DNA of 7,394 bases, from NCBI GenBank assembly GCA_026399445.1, contig JAPLRA010000058.1, positions 1 to 7,394 of the forward strand, given 5' to 3'. Made by a program: the position numbers and the translations under genes. Source of the DNA: Sulfuritalea sp. (lineage in GTDB: Bacteria; Pseudomonadota; Gammaproteobacteria; Burkholderiales; Rhodocyclaceae). The notes beneath the pieces were generated by a model. The model saw only the letters and a program-made list of their open reading frames with translations. It was not told the DNA's origin and did no database searches. Positions 1 to 6,240 of the stretch are shown here, one piece after another. Numbering within the stretch: position 1 is the first letter of the stretch; every line of letters starts with the position of its first letter.

Positions 1-1362
1 CTCGATCCAGTCCATCACCCCCATTGGCTGTCGAACCTCCTGCCACCAGGCCTCCGCGGAGACCCTGCTCGCCCGCACCAGACTTTGCGGCACATTCAGT
101 CTGAACAGGGTCTCGGCAAGCCGCCCCGTGATCGCCGGCAACTGCCGCCGCAACAACGACTGATACTCCAGCGATGACTCGGCGCCGGGCTCGAGGCCGG
201 CCGAACAGAGCGCATTCAGCGATTGCAAAAGGTTCTTCACATCGTGCGTGAGCCGCGCTCCGGTCTCATGCACCGCCTGCATGTAGGAAAGCTGCTTGAG
301 GGCCAAAGCACGCTGCTTGTCGGCGTGAAACTCCGCCAACAACTGCGCCAGGAGGTTGCAGTGCCAAATCAGGGTAGGCGACAGGCCATGCACCGTGTAG
401 AAAACCAGCATCATGTCGCCGTGGCGAAACTCCCAGCGACGGCCGTCGGTCACGCCAAAACGCCCGTGGTCCTTTCCGGCGATCCATTCCCCTCCCTTCA
501 CCCACGTCAGTCGTGTCGCTATTTCGTCGCACGCCTGTTGAAGGAATTTCTGCGGGTCCTCTTCACGCTGCGCGAGATTGGCCAGCGCCTGCAACCATTG
601 CTCGACCGGTAATCCGACCGACATCAAGTAGCGCGAAAACAGGGCGCCGATCCCGGAAAACCCCGAATGCGGATTCCACGCCACGCCAAGCAGCAGCAGC
701 ATCAGCCCCGTCGACATCAGGGCTTGCAGCAGCGCCTCGGTATAAGCACTGCCCAGCAGCAGCATCGCCGCGAGGCTGCCCAGCATCAGCACCGCCAGCA
801 GCAGGAAGACAAACAGGCTGTAGACAAAATCGACCACTTCGCGCGTGCTGTCGGCTTCCCTGCCGGGCGGCAGCAGCGCCATCACCACAAGAAGCAGCGG
901 CAAGCCGACATAACCAACCGACAGAATCGACCCGGGCGGCTTCGCCATCGGCACCGCCAGCGGAGCCGCCATCAAAAACAGCGCCACCACCAGAAAGGCG
1001 AGCGCCATCAAGTAGAACAGCCGAGGCGCGCGCGCGCCGAACAGCAGTACCTTGCCACCGACAATGCCCGCCAGCATCATGATCCACAACAGCAGCATCC
1101 AGGCCCTCAGGAAGAGCACGCCGGCCAGGACGACGACGGCCAAACCGAGGACCCAGGTAAGCGACAGACGCTGCGCGGCATGCACAAACGGCTGCCAGAG
1201 CATGAACAGGCCCAGATGGGCGATGAAGAGCGTCTTGCCAAGCCATGTGTCCGGGCCCTGCAACAGAACAAAATAGAGGGCCAGCAGCAACGCGAGCAGC
1301 AATCCTCGCCGCACGACAATCAGCCGCGACGACAGCACTGCAGGAAAAGACGAAATCGGCAC
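1..1362 (-). CDS. Membrane sensor histidine kinase (3' end cut by window edge)
   Basis: Probable sensor kinase of a two-component system. I translated the minus strand block by block and found one uninterrupted frame from about 1362 to base 1. The first roughly 240 residues hold about seven hydrophobic segments. A soluble GAF-like linker follows (about residues 260-350), then a dimerisation/phosphoacceptor helix with the H-box ARLTHDVKNLLQSLNAL; the candidate phosphorylated His is encoded at 246-244 (residue about 373). The HDxKN form resembles kinases of the PrsK type, but I do not claim that identity. The ATP-binding domain should lie beyond base 1. The start is uncertain: an in-frame TAA lies upstream at about 1426, GTG codons occur at 1362, 1338 and 1314, and none has a good ribosome site. 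The gene is divergent from a pilin-like gene with a sigma-54-type promoter, so its partner may be an NtrC-family activator encoded further left (inference). Confidence 0.8.
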   Translation of the reverse strand, partial: MPISSFPAVLSSRLIVVRRGLLLALLLALYFVLLQGPDTWLGKTLFIAHLGLFMLWQPFVHAAQRLSLTWVLGLAVVVLAGVLFLRAWMLLLWIMMLAGIVGGKVLLFGARAPRLFYLMALAFLVVALFLMAAPLAVPMAKPPGSILSVGYVGLPLLLVVMALLPPGREADSTREVVDFVYSLFVFLLLAVLMLGSLAAMLLLGSAYTEALLQALMSTGLMLLLLGVAWNPHSGFSGIGALFSRYLMSVGLPVEQWLQALANLAQREEDPQKFLQQACDEIATRLTWVKGGEWIAGKDHGRFGVTDGRRWEFRHGDMMLVFYTVHGLSPTLIWHCNLLAQLLAEFHADKQRALALKQLSYMQAVHETGARLTHDVKNLLQSLNALCSAGLEPGAESSLEYQSLLRRQLPAITGRLAETLFRLNVPQSLVRASRVSAEAWWQEVRQPMGVMDWIE

Positions 1363-1427
1363 AGGATGCGTTTGCCGCCAGGGCGCGGGCCAGAAAAGGA
1401 AAACCCATTCTGCCCGACCCGCGAGTT

Positions 1428-1477
1428 AAGTATCTGCCAAATAGCTGACGAACCTGTCCAATATTCGACAGATAGTT
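1428..1477. promoter_or_regulatory. 50-bp imperfect dyad, candidate activator (enhancer) site
   Basis: The outer arms AAGTATCTGCCAAATA (1428-1443) and TATTCGACAGATAGTT (1462-1477) pair at 13 of 16 positions. An inner GAC/GTC pair (1447-1449 with 1456-1458) shares the same centre, 1452.5. That centre is about 107 bp before the predicted pilin transcription start and about 90 bp from the first candidate kinase start. This distance fits the upstream activating site of a sigma-54 enhancer-binding protein. The symmetry is seen directly; the function is inferred from symmetry and position. It could instead serve the divergent kinase gene. Confidence 0.45.
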
Positions 1478-1502
1478 ATTAAGATAGAAACAATTCCCGC
1501 GA

Positions 1503-1515
1503 TAACCGATTGTTT
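1503..1515. promoter_or_regulatory. IHF-like site between dyad and sigma-54 promoter
   Basis: TAACCGATTGTTT fits the reverse form of the IHF consensus (YAA-N4-TTGATW) with one mismatch. It sits in an AT-rich stretch between the candidate activator dyad and the -24 box, where DNA-bending sites are common in sigma-54 promoters. The motif is degenerate, so the call depends on its position. Confidence 0.3.
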
Positions 1516-1518
1516 AAA

Positions 1519-1535
1519 CACTGATTGAATCAGTG
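1519..1535. repeat. 17-base perfect palindrome next to the -24 box
   Basis: CACTGATT-G-AATCAGTG is an exact inverted repeat around a single central G. Its last two bases (TG) are also the first two bases of the -24 element. Directly to the left, and sharing CA, is the 10-base palindrome TGTTTAAACA (1511-1520). The position suggests an operator that could block the sigma-54 holoenzyme, but no regulator is identified. Confidence 0.4.
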
Positions 1536-1549
1536 GTACGATAAATGCT
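1534..1549 (+). promoter_or_regulatory. Sigma-54 (-24/-12) promoter of the pilin-like gene
   Basis: TGGTACG-ATAA-ATGCT matches the sigma-54 consensus TGGCACG-N4-TTGCW at 10 of the 12 specified positions. The invariant GG (1535-1536) and GC (1547-1548) have the required 10-base spacing. Transcription should start near 1559-1560, leaving a leader of about 30 bases before the ATG at 1592. Pilin genes under sigma-54 control are known, for example pilA of Pseudomonas under PilS/PilR. A divergent membrane kinase fits that kind of control. Confidence 0.6.
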
Positions 1550-1578
1550 AGAGTTACATCGTCAAACAACCACCCCAC

Positions 1579-1585
1579 AGGGGAG
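1579..1585 (+). promoter_or_regulatory. Ribosome binding site that selects the pilin start
   Basis: AGGGGAG lies 6 bases before the ATG at 1592 and directly abuts another in-frame ATG at 1586. The spacing favours 1592. The resulting leader, MRSKQSG, is the expected short, basic prepilin leader. Confidence 0.6.
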
Positions 1586-1591
1586 ATGATC

Positions 1592-2120
1592 ATGAGAAGC
1601 AAACAATCCGGTTTTACCCTCGTTGAAATCGCCATCGTGCTGGTCATTATCGGCCTACTGCTGGGCGGCGTGCTGAAGGGTCAGGAACCTGGCAGACGTT
1701 GGCAATGCCCGCATCAACGGCGCCTGGAACAGCCTGACCAAGACCGACGAGACCTATCTGTTCTGGCAGCACGTGCGTCTTGCTGGCTTGGCGACCGGTG
1801 ACCCCACCATCCCCGCTGGTGCGCCGGTAGCATCGGATCTCTACAATCCGCGCAACGCTGACGGCGGGCGCATGGGCATCACTGGTGATGCGGTAATTAC
1901 GGGTTCGACATGGGCTGCAAACTTTTTCATCTGCTCTTCCGGCATACAAGGTCGCTTTGCCCGCCAGATCGATACCACCATCGATGATGGGAACACCTCG
2001 ACCGGCACTGTCCGGGTACTGGGTACCAGTGCGGGTGGCGAGCTGGCAACTGCGGCGGCCCCTTACACGGTACTACCCGCTGATGACGCGACATTGTTCA
2101 CGGTCTGCGTAGCCTACTAA
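1592..2120 (+). pseudogene. Type IV pilin-like gene, frameshifted and internally shortened
   Basis: The N-terminus is a textbook class III signal: basic leader MRSKQSG, prepilin peptidase cleavage before FTLVE with Glu at mature position 5, then a hydrophobic helix ending LLLGGVLKGQE. This frame then runs into unrelated sequence and stops at 1799-1801. From about 1686 the next frame (+1) carries the rest: residues such as INGAWNSL, LFWQHVRLAG, FFICSSGIQGRFA and TTIDDGN, a pilin-like C-terminal domain ending at TAA 2118-2120. Removing one C at 1688-1689 restores KGQEL and joins the frames into about 175 residues. Even then, the helix and linker region that in related pilins follows KGQEL (estimated 40-55 residues, recalled from the family) seems absent. 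It is therefore either a decayed gene or a sequencing/assembly error. Translation as written gives a 69-residue product with the wrong tail. The ATG at 1773 could only start the C-terminal piece, without the export signal. Confidence 0.75.
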
Positions 2121-2142
2121 GCGCTGCGGCAATATCAACCAG

Positions 2143-2166
2143 ATAGCGGCCCTTCGGGGCCGTTAT
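2143..2166. terminator. Hairpin between convergent genes, likely bidirectional terminator
   Basis: ATAGCGGCCC-TTCG-GGGCCGTTAT forms a 10-bp stem with one G-T wobble and a stable TTCG loop. It lies 22 bases after the pilin stop, and its right arm ends on the first base of the antiporter stop codon. There is no long T-run on either side, so termination strength is uncertain. Confidence 0.55.
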
Positions 2167-4163
2167 CATTTCCCACGCAGCAAAACTTCCTCCCCCACCG
2201 TTACCGCTGCCGCGGTTCCGATCAGCACCACCACGTCGCCTTCGATCAACTCCAGTTGCGGCTCCAGTTTGAGCGCGCGCTGCGAACGGCGGCGAATCGC
2301 CGTAACGCCGGCGCCGTCCGCGTGGATACCGCTTCGCATAACTTTTCCCAGGTCGATTTCGCCGACCCGGCGGCCGATGGCCCAGGTACCCGGTGTCAGG
2401 GTCACGGCATGCAGGCGCGGCTGGTCGGCATCGGCCAGATGGGCGCCGGCGTCGGTGGCGCCATGGAAGAAGCCGCGCAACAGGGAATAGTGCTGCTCGC
2501 GCATTTCGCGCAGGCGCTTGATCACCTTGTGCATCGGTATGCCCGACAGTGCCAGCGCATGGGTGGCCAGCATCACGCTCGACTCCAGCGCCTCCGGCAC
2601 AACTTCGGCCGCGCCGGCGGCGTAGAGCTTTTCGATGTCGTCCTGCTCCCGGGCGCGCGACACGATGGCGACATCGGGGCGCAGCTCCCTCACCCGGTGG
2701 ATTACCCGCAATGCGGCGTCGATGTCGGCGAAGGTGATGATCACCACGCTGGCGCGCGACAAGCCTGCTGCCAGCAAGGTTTCCTTCTTCGACGAATCGC
2801 CGTAGAAGACCGATTCGGCAGCGATGCTGGCTTCGCGCACGCGCTCGGGATCGAGGTCGAGCGCCATGAAGGAAACGCCCTCGGCTTCGAGAAAACGCGC
2901 CAGATGCTGGCCGGTGCGCCCGTAGCCGCACAGGATCGCGTGCTTGTCCGTGCCCAGCGACTGCGCGGCGAGTTGCGTCAGTTGCATCGAGCGCAGCAGC
3001 CATTCCGAGGCGACAAAACGAAACACCAGGCGGTCGGAGAAATGCACGATCAGCGGCGCCATCAGTAACGAGAGCACCATGGCCGCCAGCACCGGCTGCA
3101 GCGTCGGCGCGTTAAGCAGGCCCACATCGCCACTGCGCGCAAGAATGACGAAGCCGAACTCGCCGCCGGCACACAGCCACAGGCCGCTACGTAGCGCCGT
3201 GCCCGGCGAACTTCCCAGCAGCCTTGAAAAGATGCCCACGACCAGCAACTTGAGCGCCACCAGCGCCGCCAGGATGCCGGCCACCAACGGCCACTGACCG
3301 AGTATCTGCGGCACATTGAGGCGCATGCCGATGGCGACGAAAAACAAGCCCAGCAGCACATCACGGAAGGGCTTGATGTCTTCTTCCACCTGATAGCGGT
3401 ATTCGGTTTCGCCGATCAGCATGCCGGCCGTGAAGGCGCCCAGCGCCAGGGACAGCCCCGCCAGTTCGGTCAGCCAGGCCAAGCCAAGGGTAATCAGCAG
3501 CACATTGAGCATGAAAAGCTCGGCTGATTTTCTGCGCGCCACCAGATGGAACCATGCGGATAGGGCCCGCTGCCCGATGAACAGCACCAGGGTCAGCAGC
3601 ACGGTGGCCTTGAACGCCGCCAGCAGCAGGGCCTCGGCCATCGCCTCGAGCGGCTGCGACAGCGCCGGAATCAGCACCAGCAGCGGCACCACGGCGATGT
3701 CCTGGAACAGCAGAACGCCGATCACTTCGCGGCCGTGCGGCGCATCGAGTTCTCCGCGTTCGGTCAGCAGCTTGGACAGCATCGCCGTTGATGACATGGC
3801 CAACGCACCGCCCAGCGCGATGCCGGCCAGCCAGGGAATGCCGGCAAGCCGCGCCAGCAGGGTCGCCACCAGTACGCTCACCAGTACCTGGGCCAGACCG
3901 AGGCCGAAAACGATGCGCTTCATGCTGTACAGGCGCGCCAGCGAAAATTCGAGGCCGATGCTGAACATCAGGAATACCACGCCGAATTCAGCGAGATGCC
4001 TCGTCTGCTCGGTGTCCGGCACCCAGCCCGCGGCATGGGGTCCGAGGGCGGCGCCCACCAATAGGTAGCCCATGATCGGGGGCAGGCCGAGCATGCGGAA
4101 GACAACCACGACGACGACCGCGGCGGCGAGCAACAGCAGAATCAGGGGCAGGGTGTCGGTCAT
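2166..4163 (-). CDS. KefB/KefC-type monovalent cation:proton antiporter (CPA2) with RCK domain
   Basis: Inner-membrane antiporter of 665 residues that probably exchanges K+ (or Na+) for protons. Residues 1-385 are the roughly 12-helix Na+/H+ exchanger domain, starting MTDTLPLILLLLAAA. It contains the GYLLVGAALGP and LAEFGVVFLMFSIGLEFSL motifs and the family's LLFQDIAVVPLL segment. Residues about 408-530 are a TrkA-N/RCK Rossmann domain with GYGRTG at 413-418 for NAD(H). The C-terminal ~100 residues look like TrkA-C, ending near VVVLIGTAAAV. I chose the ATG at 4163 because it matches the usual family start; the frame stays open far upstream to 4856, but that part overlaps kdsD and is a shadow. 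No clear ribosome site precedes it. In-frame ATGs at 4205 and 4208 would add a non-family tail. Glutathione gating, known for E. coli KefB/KefC, cannot be judged here. The gene often neighbours kdsD in betaproteobacteria. Confidence 0.92.
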   Translation of the reverse strand: MTDTLPLILLLLAAAVVVVVVFRMLGLPPIMGYLLVGAALGPHAAGWVPDTEQTRHLAEFGVVFLMFSIGLEFSLARLYSMKRIVFGLGLAQVLVSVLVATLLARLAGIPWLAGIALGGALAMSSTAMLSKLLTERGELDAPHGREVIGVLLFQDIAVVPLLVLIPALSQPLEAMAEALLLAAFKATVLLTLVLFIGQRALSAWFHLVARRKSAELFMLNVLLITLGLAWLTELAGLSLALGAFTAGMLIGETEYRYQVEEDIKPFRDVLLGLFFVAIGMRLNVPQILGQWPLVAGILAALVALKLLVVGIFSRLLGSSPGTALRSGLWLCAGGEFGFVILARSGDVGLLNAPTLQPVLAAMVLSLLMAPLIVHFSDRLVFRFVASEWLLRSMQLTQLAAQSLGTDKHAILCGYGRTGQHLARFLEAEGVSFMALDLDPERVREASIAAESVFYGDSSKKETLLAAGLSRASVVIITFADIDAALRVIHRVRELRPDVAIVSRAREQDDIEKLYAAGAAEVVPEALESSVMLATHALALSGIPMHKVIKRLREMREQHYSLLRGFFHGATDAGAHLADADQPRLHAVTLTPGTWAIGRRVGEIDLGKVMRSGIHADGAGVTAIRRRSQRALKLEPQLELIEGDVVVLIGTAAAVTVGEEVLLRGK

Positions 4164-4186
4164 GGAACGGGATGGGGGAGCGTGGT

Positions 4187-4195
4187 TGCTATAAT
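4187..4195 (+). promoter_or_regulatory. Extended -10 promoter of the kdsD operon
   Basis: TGCTATAAT is a perfect extended -10 element (TGn plus TATAAT). No recognisable -35 box lies 16-18 bases upstream, which is normal for extended -10 promoters. Transcription should start near 4202, about 22 bases before the kdsD ATG. That rules out the upstream in-frame GTG at 4182 as the start. Confidence 0.6.
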
Positions 4196-4203
4196 TTGGT
4201 TCC

Positions 4204-4232
4204 ATCATAAACGCCAGCCCCCGATGAACCAA
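4204..4232 (-). promoter_or_regulatory. Probable sigma-70 promoter of the antiporter gene
   Basis: On the minus strand TTGGTT (4232-4227) and TATGAT (4209-4204) are separated by exactly 17 bases. The -10 matches 5 of 6 consensus positions; the -35 matches 3 of 6. Predicted start is near 4197, about 34 bases before the antiporter ATG. The element reaches into the first codons of kdsD and faces the kdsD promoter, so the two would compete for polymerase. Confidence 0.4.
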
Positions 4233-5225
4233 GCCATTCAGCCTCTTGCTGCTCGCGTTCCTGACGATGCCCGCGTCGTAGCCATGGGCCGCCAGGTGCT
4301 CGAGATCGAAGCTGCAGCGGTCGCGGCGCTGGCGCGGCGCATCGGGCCGGAGTTTTGCGCGGCTGTCGCTTTGATACTGGAGAGCCGCGGTCGCGTCGTC
4401 GTCAGCGGCATCGGCAAGTCCGGCCACATTGCCCGAAAACTGGCGGCCACCTTCGCCAGCACCGGCACCCCGGCTTATTTTGTCCATGCCGCCGAGGCCG
4501 TCCATGGCGACCTGGGCATGATCACCCGCGACGACGTATTGATCGCCATTTCCAATTCGGGCGAGAACGACGAGTTGCTGACCATCGTGCCCCTGGTGAA
4601 GCGACTGGGCGGCAAGCTGATCGCCATCACCGGCAACGAAACTTCGTCGCTGGCACAGGAAGCCGACATCCACCTCGACGCCCGCGTCGATCAGGAAGCC
4701 TGCCCGCTGAATCTGGCGCCAACCGCCAGCACCACCGCCGCGCTTGCGCTGGGCGATGCACTGGCCGTCGCACTGCTCGACGCCCGCGGCTTCGGTGCCG
4801 AGGACTTCGCCCGCTCCCACCCGGGCGGCGCGCTGGGCCGCAAGCTGCTCACCCACGTCGCCGACGTCATGCAGATCGATGTGCCGACGCTGGCCGAAAA
4901 TGAGCTGGTTCCGGTAGCGTTGGCGGCCATGACCAAGGGCGGCATGGGCATGGCGGTGATACTCGATGCCGCAGCGAGCATCACCGGCATCTTTACCGAC
5001 GGCGACCTGCGGCGCGCCATGGAACGCTTCGGCGACTTGCGTTCGACGCCGGTGTCTGAAGTCATGACGCGCAATCCCCGCAGCATCGGGCCGCGGCGCC
5101 TCGCCGTCGAAGCGGTGGAGATGATGGAAGCCAACAAGATCAACCAGCTGCTGGTGAAGGATGACGCCGGCGCACTATGCGGCGCACTGAACATGCACGA
5201 CCTGTTCCGGGCGAAAGTCGTCTGA
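4224..5225 (+). CDS. kdsD: D-arabinose 5-phosphate isomerase KdsD (KpsF/GutQ family)
   Basis: Cytoplasmic enzyme that converts ribulose 5-phosphate to arabinose 5-phosphate, the first step of KDO synthesis for LPS. The 333 residues compare with 328 in E. coli KdsD. An N-terminal SIS domain (about 35-200) holds the phosphosugar-binding SGIGKSGHIARK and SNSGENDE motifs. The four residues important in E. coli KdsD (Lys59, Glu111, Glu152, His193) correspond here to Lys65, Glu117, Glu158 and His199, all with the same offset of six; His199 lies in SHPGGALGRKLL. Two CBS domains follow (about 215-272 and 278-333). The start ATG 4224 lies behind a TGCTATAAT promoter but has no clear Shine-Dalgarno sequence. 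It is the first gene of the operon, and its TGA overlaps the next ATG by one base (TGATG). Confidence 0.96.
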   Translation: MNQAIQPLAARVPDDARVVAMGRQVLEIEAAAVAALARRIGPEFCAAVALILESRGRVVVSGIGKSGHIARKLAATFASTGTPAYFVHAAEAVHGDLGMITRDDVLIAISNSGENDELLTIVPLVKRLGGKLIAITGNETSSLAQEADIHLDARVDQEACPLNLAPTASTTAALALGDALAVALLDARGFGAEDFARSHPGGALGRKLLTHVADVMQIDVPTLAENELVPVALAAMTKGGMGMAVILDAAASITGIFTDGDLRRAMERFGDLRSTPVSEVMTRNPRSIGPRRLAVEAVEMMEANKINQLLVKDDAGALCGALNMHDLFRAKVV

Positions 5226-5668
5226 TGAACAGCATCGTAACTGCGGCCGCGAACAAAGCGGCCAAACTGGTCCTCCATGGCATCAAGATGTTGCAGCGGG
5301 CCGGCGTCGAAGTGGTCATCATCAGCGGGCGCAGTTCGCGCGCGCTCGAACTGCGCGCCCAGAACCTTGGTATCACCGAGCTGCACATGGGCGTCGACGA
5401 CAAACGCGCGCTGCTGATCGCACTGGCGGCGCAGCGCGGAATCCAACCGGCACAAACCGGCTACATGGGTGACGACGTGGTGGACCTGCCGATCCTGCGC
5501 GCCTGCGGTTTTTCGGCCGCGGTCGCGGATGCGCACGGCGAAGTCCTCGCCCGCGTCGACTACGTCGCAAGCACGGGCGGCGGTCGCGGCGCCGTGCGCG
5601 AGGTCTGCGACCTGATCATTCGTGCCCAGGGCAAGTGGGATGCGGCCATGGCGGAATATCTCGCGTGA
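5225..5668 (+). CDS. kdsC: KdsC-like KDO 8-phosphate phosphatase lacking the catalytic Asp motif
   Basis: HAD-superfamily phosphatase that should remove phosphate from KDO 8-phosphate. Most of the family is recognisable: HGIKMLQRAGVEVVIISGR (motif II Ser34), Lys60 in DDKRA, the metal-binding motif GYMGDDVVDLP (Asp83/Asp84), and a C-terminal GGGRGAVREVCDLI. The N-terminus is abnormal. After MNSIVTAAANKAAKLVL the sequence jumps directly to HGIKMLQ. The segment that normally lies between, with nucleophile motif I (FDVDGVLTDG type) and the substrate loop up to LDG, is missing. Length is 147 residues against about 170-190 for the family, so roughly 30 residues are lost in frame. No other frame near 5225-5280 encodes it. 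As written the protein should be inactive. It overlaps kdsD by 1 base and lptC by 4. Explanations are a real deletion, with the function supplied by another phosphatase, or an assembly/sequencing artefact. Confidence 0.88.
   Translation: MNSIVTAAANKAAKLVLHGIKMLQRAGVEVVIISGRSSRALELRAQNLGITELHMGVDDKRALLIALAAQRGIQPAQTGYMGDDVVDLPILRACGFSAAVADAHGEVLARVDYVASTGGGRGAVREVCDLIIRAQGKWDAAMAEYLA
5329..5356. repeat. Perfect 10-bp inverted repeat inside kdsC
   Basis: GCGCAGTTCG (5329-5338) and CGAACTGCGC (5347-5356) are exact inverted copies separated by 8 bases. In mRNA they would form a strong hairpin in the early coding region. GC-rich coding sequence can produce this by chance, and no T-run follows, so I do not call it a terminator. 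Confidence 0.3.
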
Positions 5669-6240
5669 AAGATCGCGCCGCCTCCCTGTTTCCGCTGGCC
5701 ATGCTGGTGCTGCTGGCCGCGCTGACCTTCTGGCTCAACCGGGTGATTCAGGGCGACAATCCGCGCGGCCCGCTGCGGCACGATCCCGACTACTGGGTCG
5801 AACGCTTCGAGGTGCGCCGCTTCGATGCCGACGGCAAGCTGCAACATACCGTCGTCGCCGACAATCTGCTGCATTACCCCGACGACGACACGACCATCGT
5901 CGCGACGCCGCACATCACCTACCATCAACAGCCGCCCACCGAGATATTTGCGCGCATGGCCTACATCGGCAAGGACGGCAAGGAAGTCGATCTGGTCGAT
6001 AACGTCCGGGTCATTCGCCACAGCGCGGAGACCGGTTCGCCCTCTACCGTGCTTGAAACGAGAACGCTGAAGGTTTTCCCCGATGACGAAAAGGGACACA
6101 GCAACGATCCGGTGGTCATTACCCAGGGGAAAAGCATCCTGAATGGCAGCGGACTCGATATCGACAACCGATCCGGCATCTCGGTCCTGCGCGGCCGCGT
6201 TACCGGCACCCTCCATCGCAACCGGACCGAGACACCATGA
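5665..6240 (+). CDS. lptC: LPS export protein LptC
   Basis: Bitopic inner-membrane protein that receives LPS from the LptBFG transporter and passes it to LptA. The 191 residues begin at GTG 5665, giving MKDRAASLFPLAML. One N-terminal transmembrane helix (about residues 8-25) is followed by a periplasmic OstA-like beta-jellyroll domain. Conserved stretches include HDPDYWVERFEVRRFD, HYPDDDTT, KDGKEVDLVDNVRVIR and the C-terminal KVFPDDE and ITQGKSILNGSGLDID. The GTG is chosen because translation then begins just before the membrane helix, and because GTGA overlaps the kdsC stop by 4 bases, implying translational coupling. The in-frame ATG at 5635 would lie inside kdsC. Length and content look complete for the betaproteobacterial form. 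Confidence 0.93.
   Translation: MKDRAASLFPLAMLVLLAALTFWLNRVIQGDNPRGPLRHDPDYWVERFEVRRFDADGKLQHTVVADNLLHYPDDDTTIVATPHITYHQQPPTEIFARMAYIGKDGKEVDLVDNVRVIRHSAETGSPSTVLETRTLKVFPDDEKGHSNDPVVITQGKSILNGSGLDIDNRSGISVLRGRVTGTLHRNRTETP

Noticed and set aside
563..1408. 281-residue minus-strand open frame overlapping the kinase
   Set aside because: It is rich in Ala, Arg and Cys with no family signal. The neighbouring minus frame gives a coherent membrane kinase with an H-box through the whole region.
667..1482. 271-residue plus-strand frame rich in Gln, Arg and His
   Set aside because: The composition is the antisense of Leu/Ala-rich membrane helices of the kinase (CTG read as CAG). It has no ribosome site and no domain.
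1680..1700. Programmed +1 frameshift in the pilin gene
   Set aside because: The GAACCTGG context has no slippery codon, rare-codon stall or stop at the shift point, and pilins are not known to use one. Mutation or error is simpler.
2098..3003. 301-residue minus-strand frame overlapping the antiporter C-terminus
   Set aside because: It is an Arg-rich shadow of the RCK-domain coding sequence in another frame.
4164..4856. N-terminal extension of the antiporter frame to 4856
   Set aside because: It is antisense to kdsD, resembles no antiporter sequence, and the family start MTDTLPLILLL lies at 4163.
5177..5225. Upstream ATG (5177) as the kdsC start, to supply a longer N-terminus
   Set aside because: The added residues lie inside kdsD and do not resemble the missing HAD motif I; the TGATG overlap start is normal.
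4691..5536. 281-residue minus-strand frame opposite kdsD/kdsC
   Set aside because: It is antisense to two recognised genes and has Ser/Arg/Ala-rich low-complexity composition.
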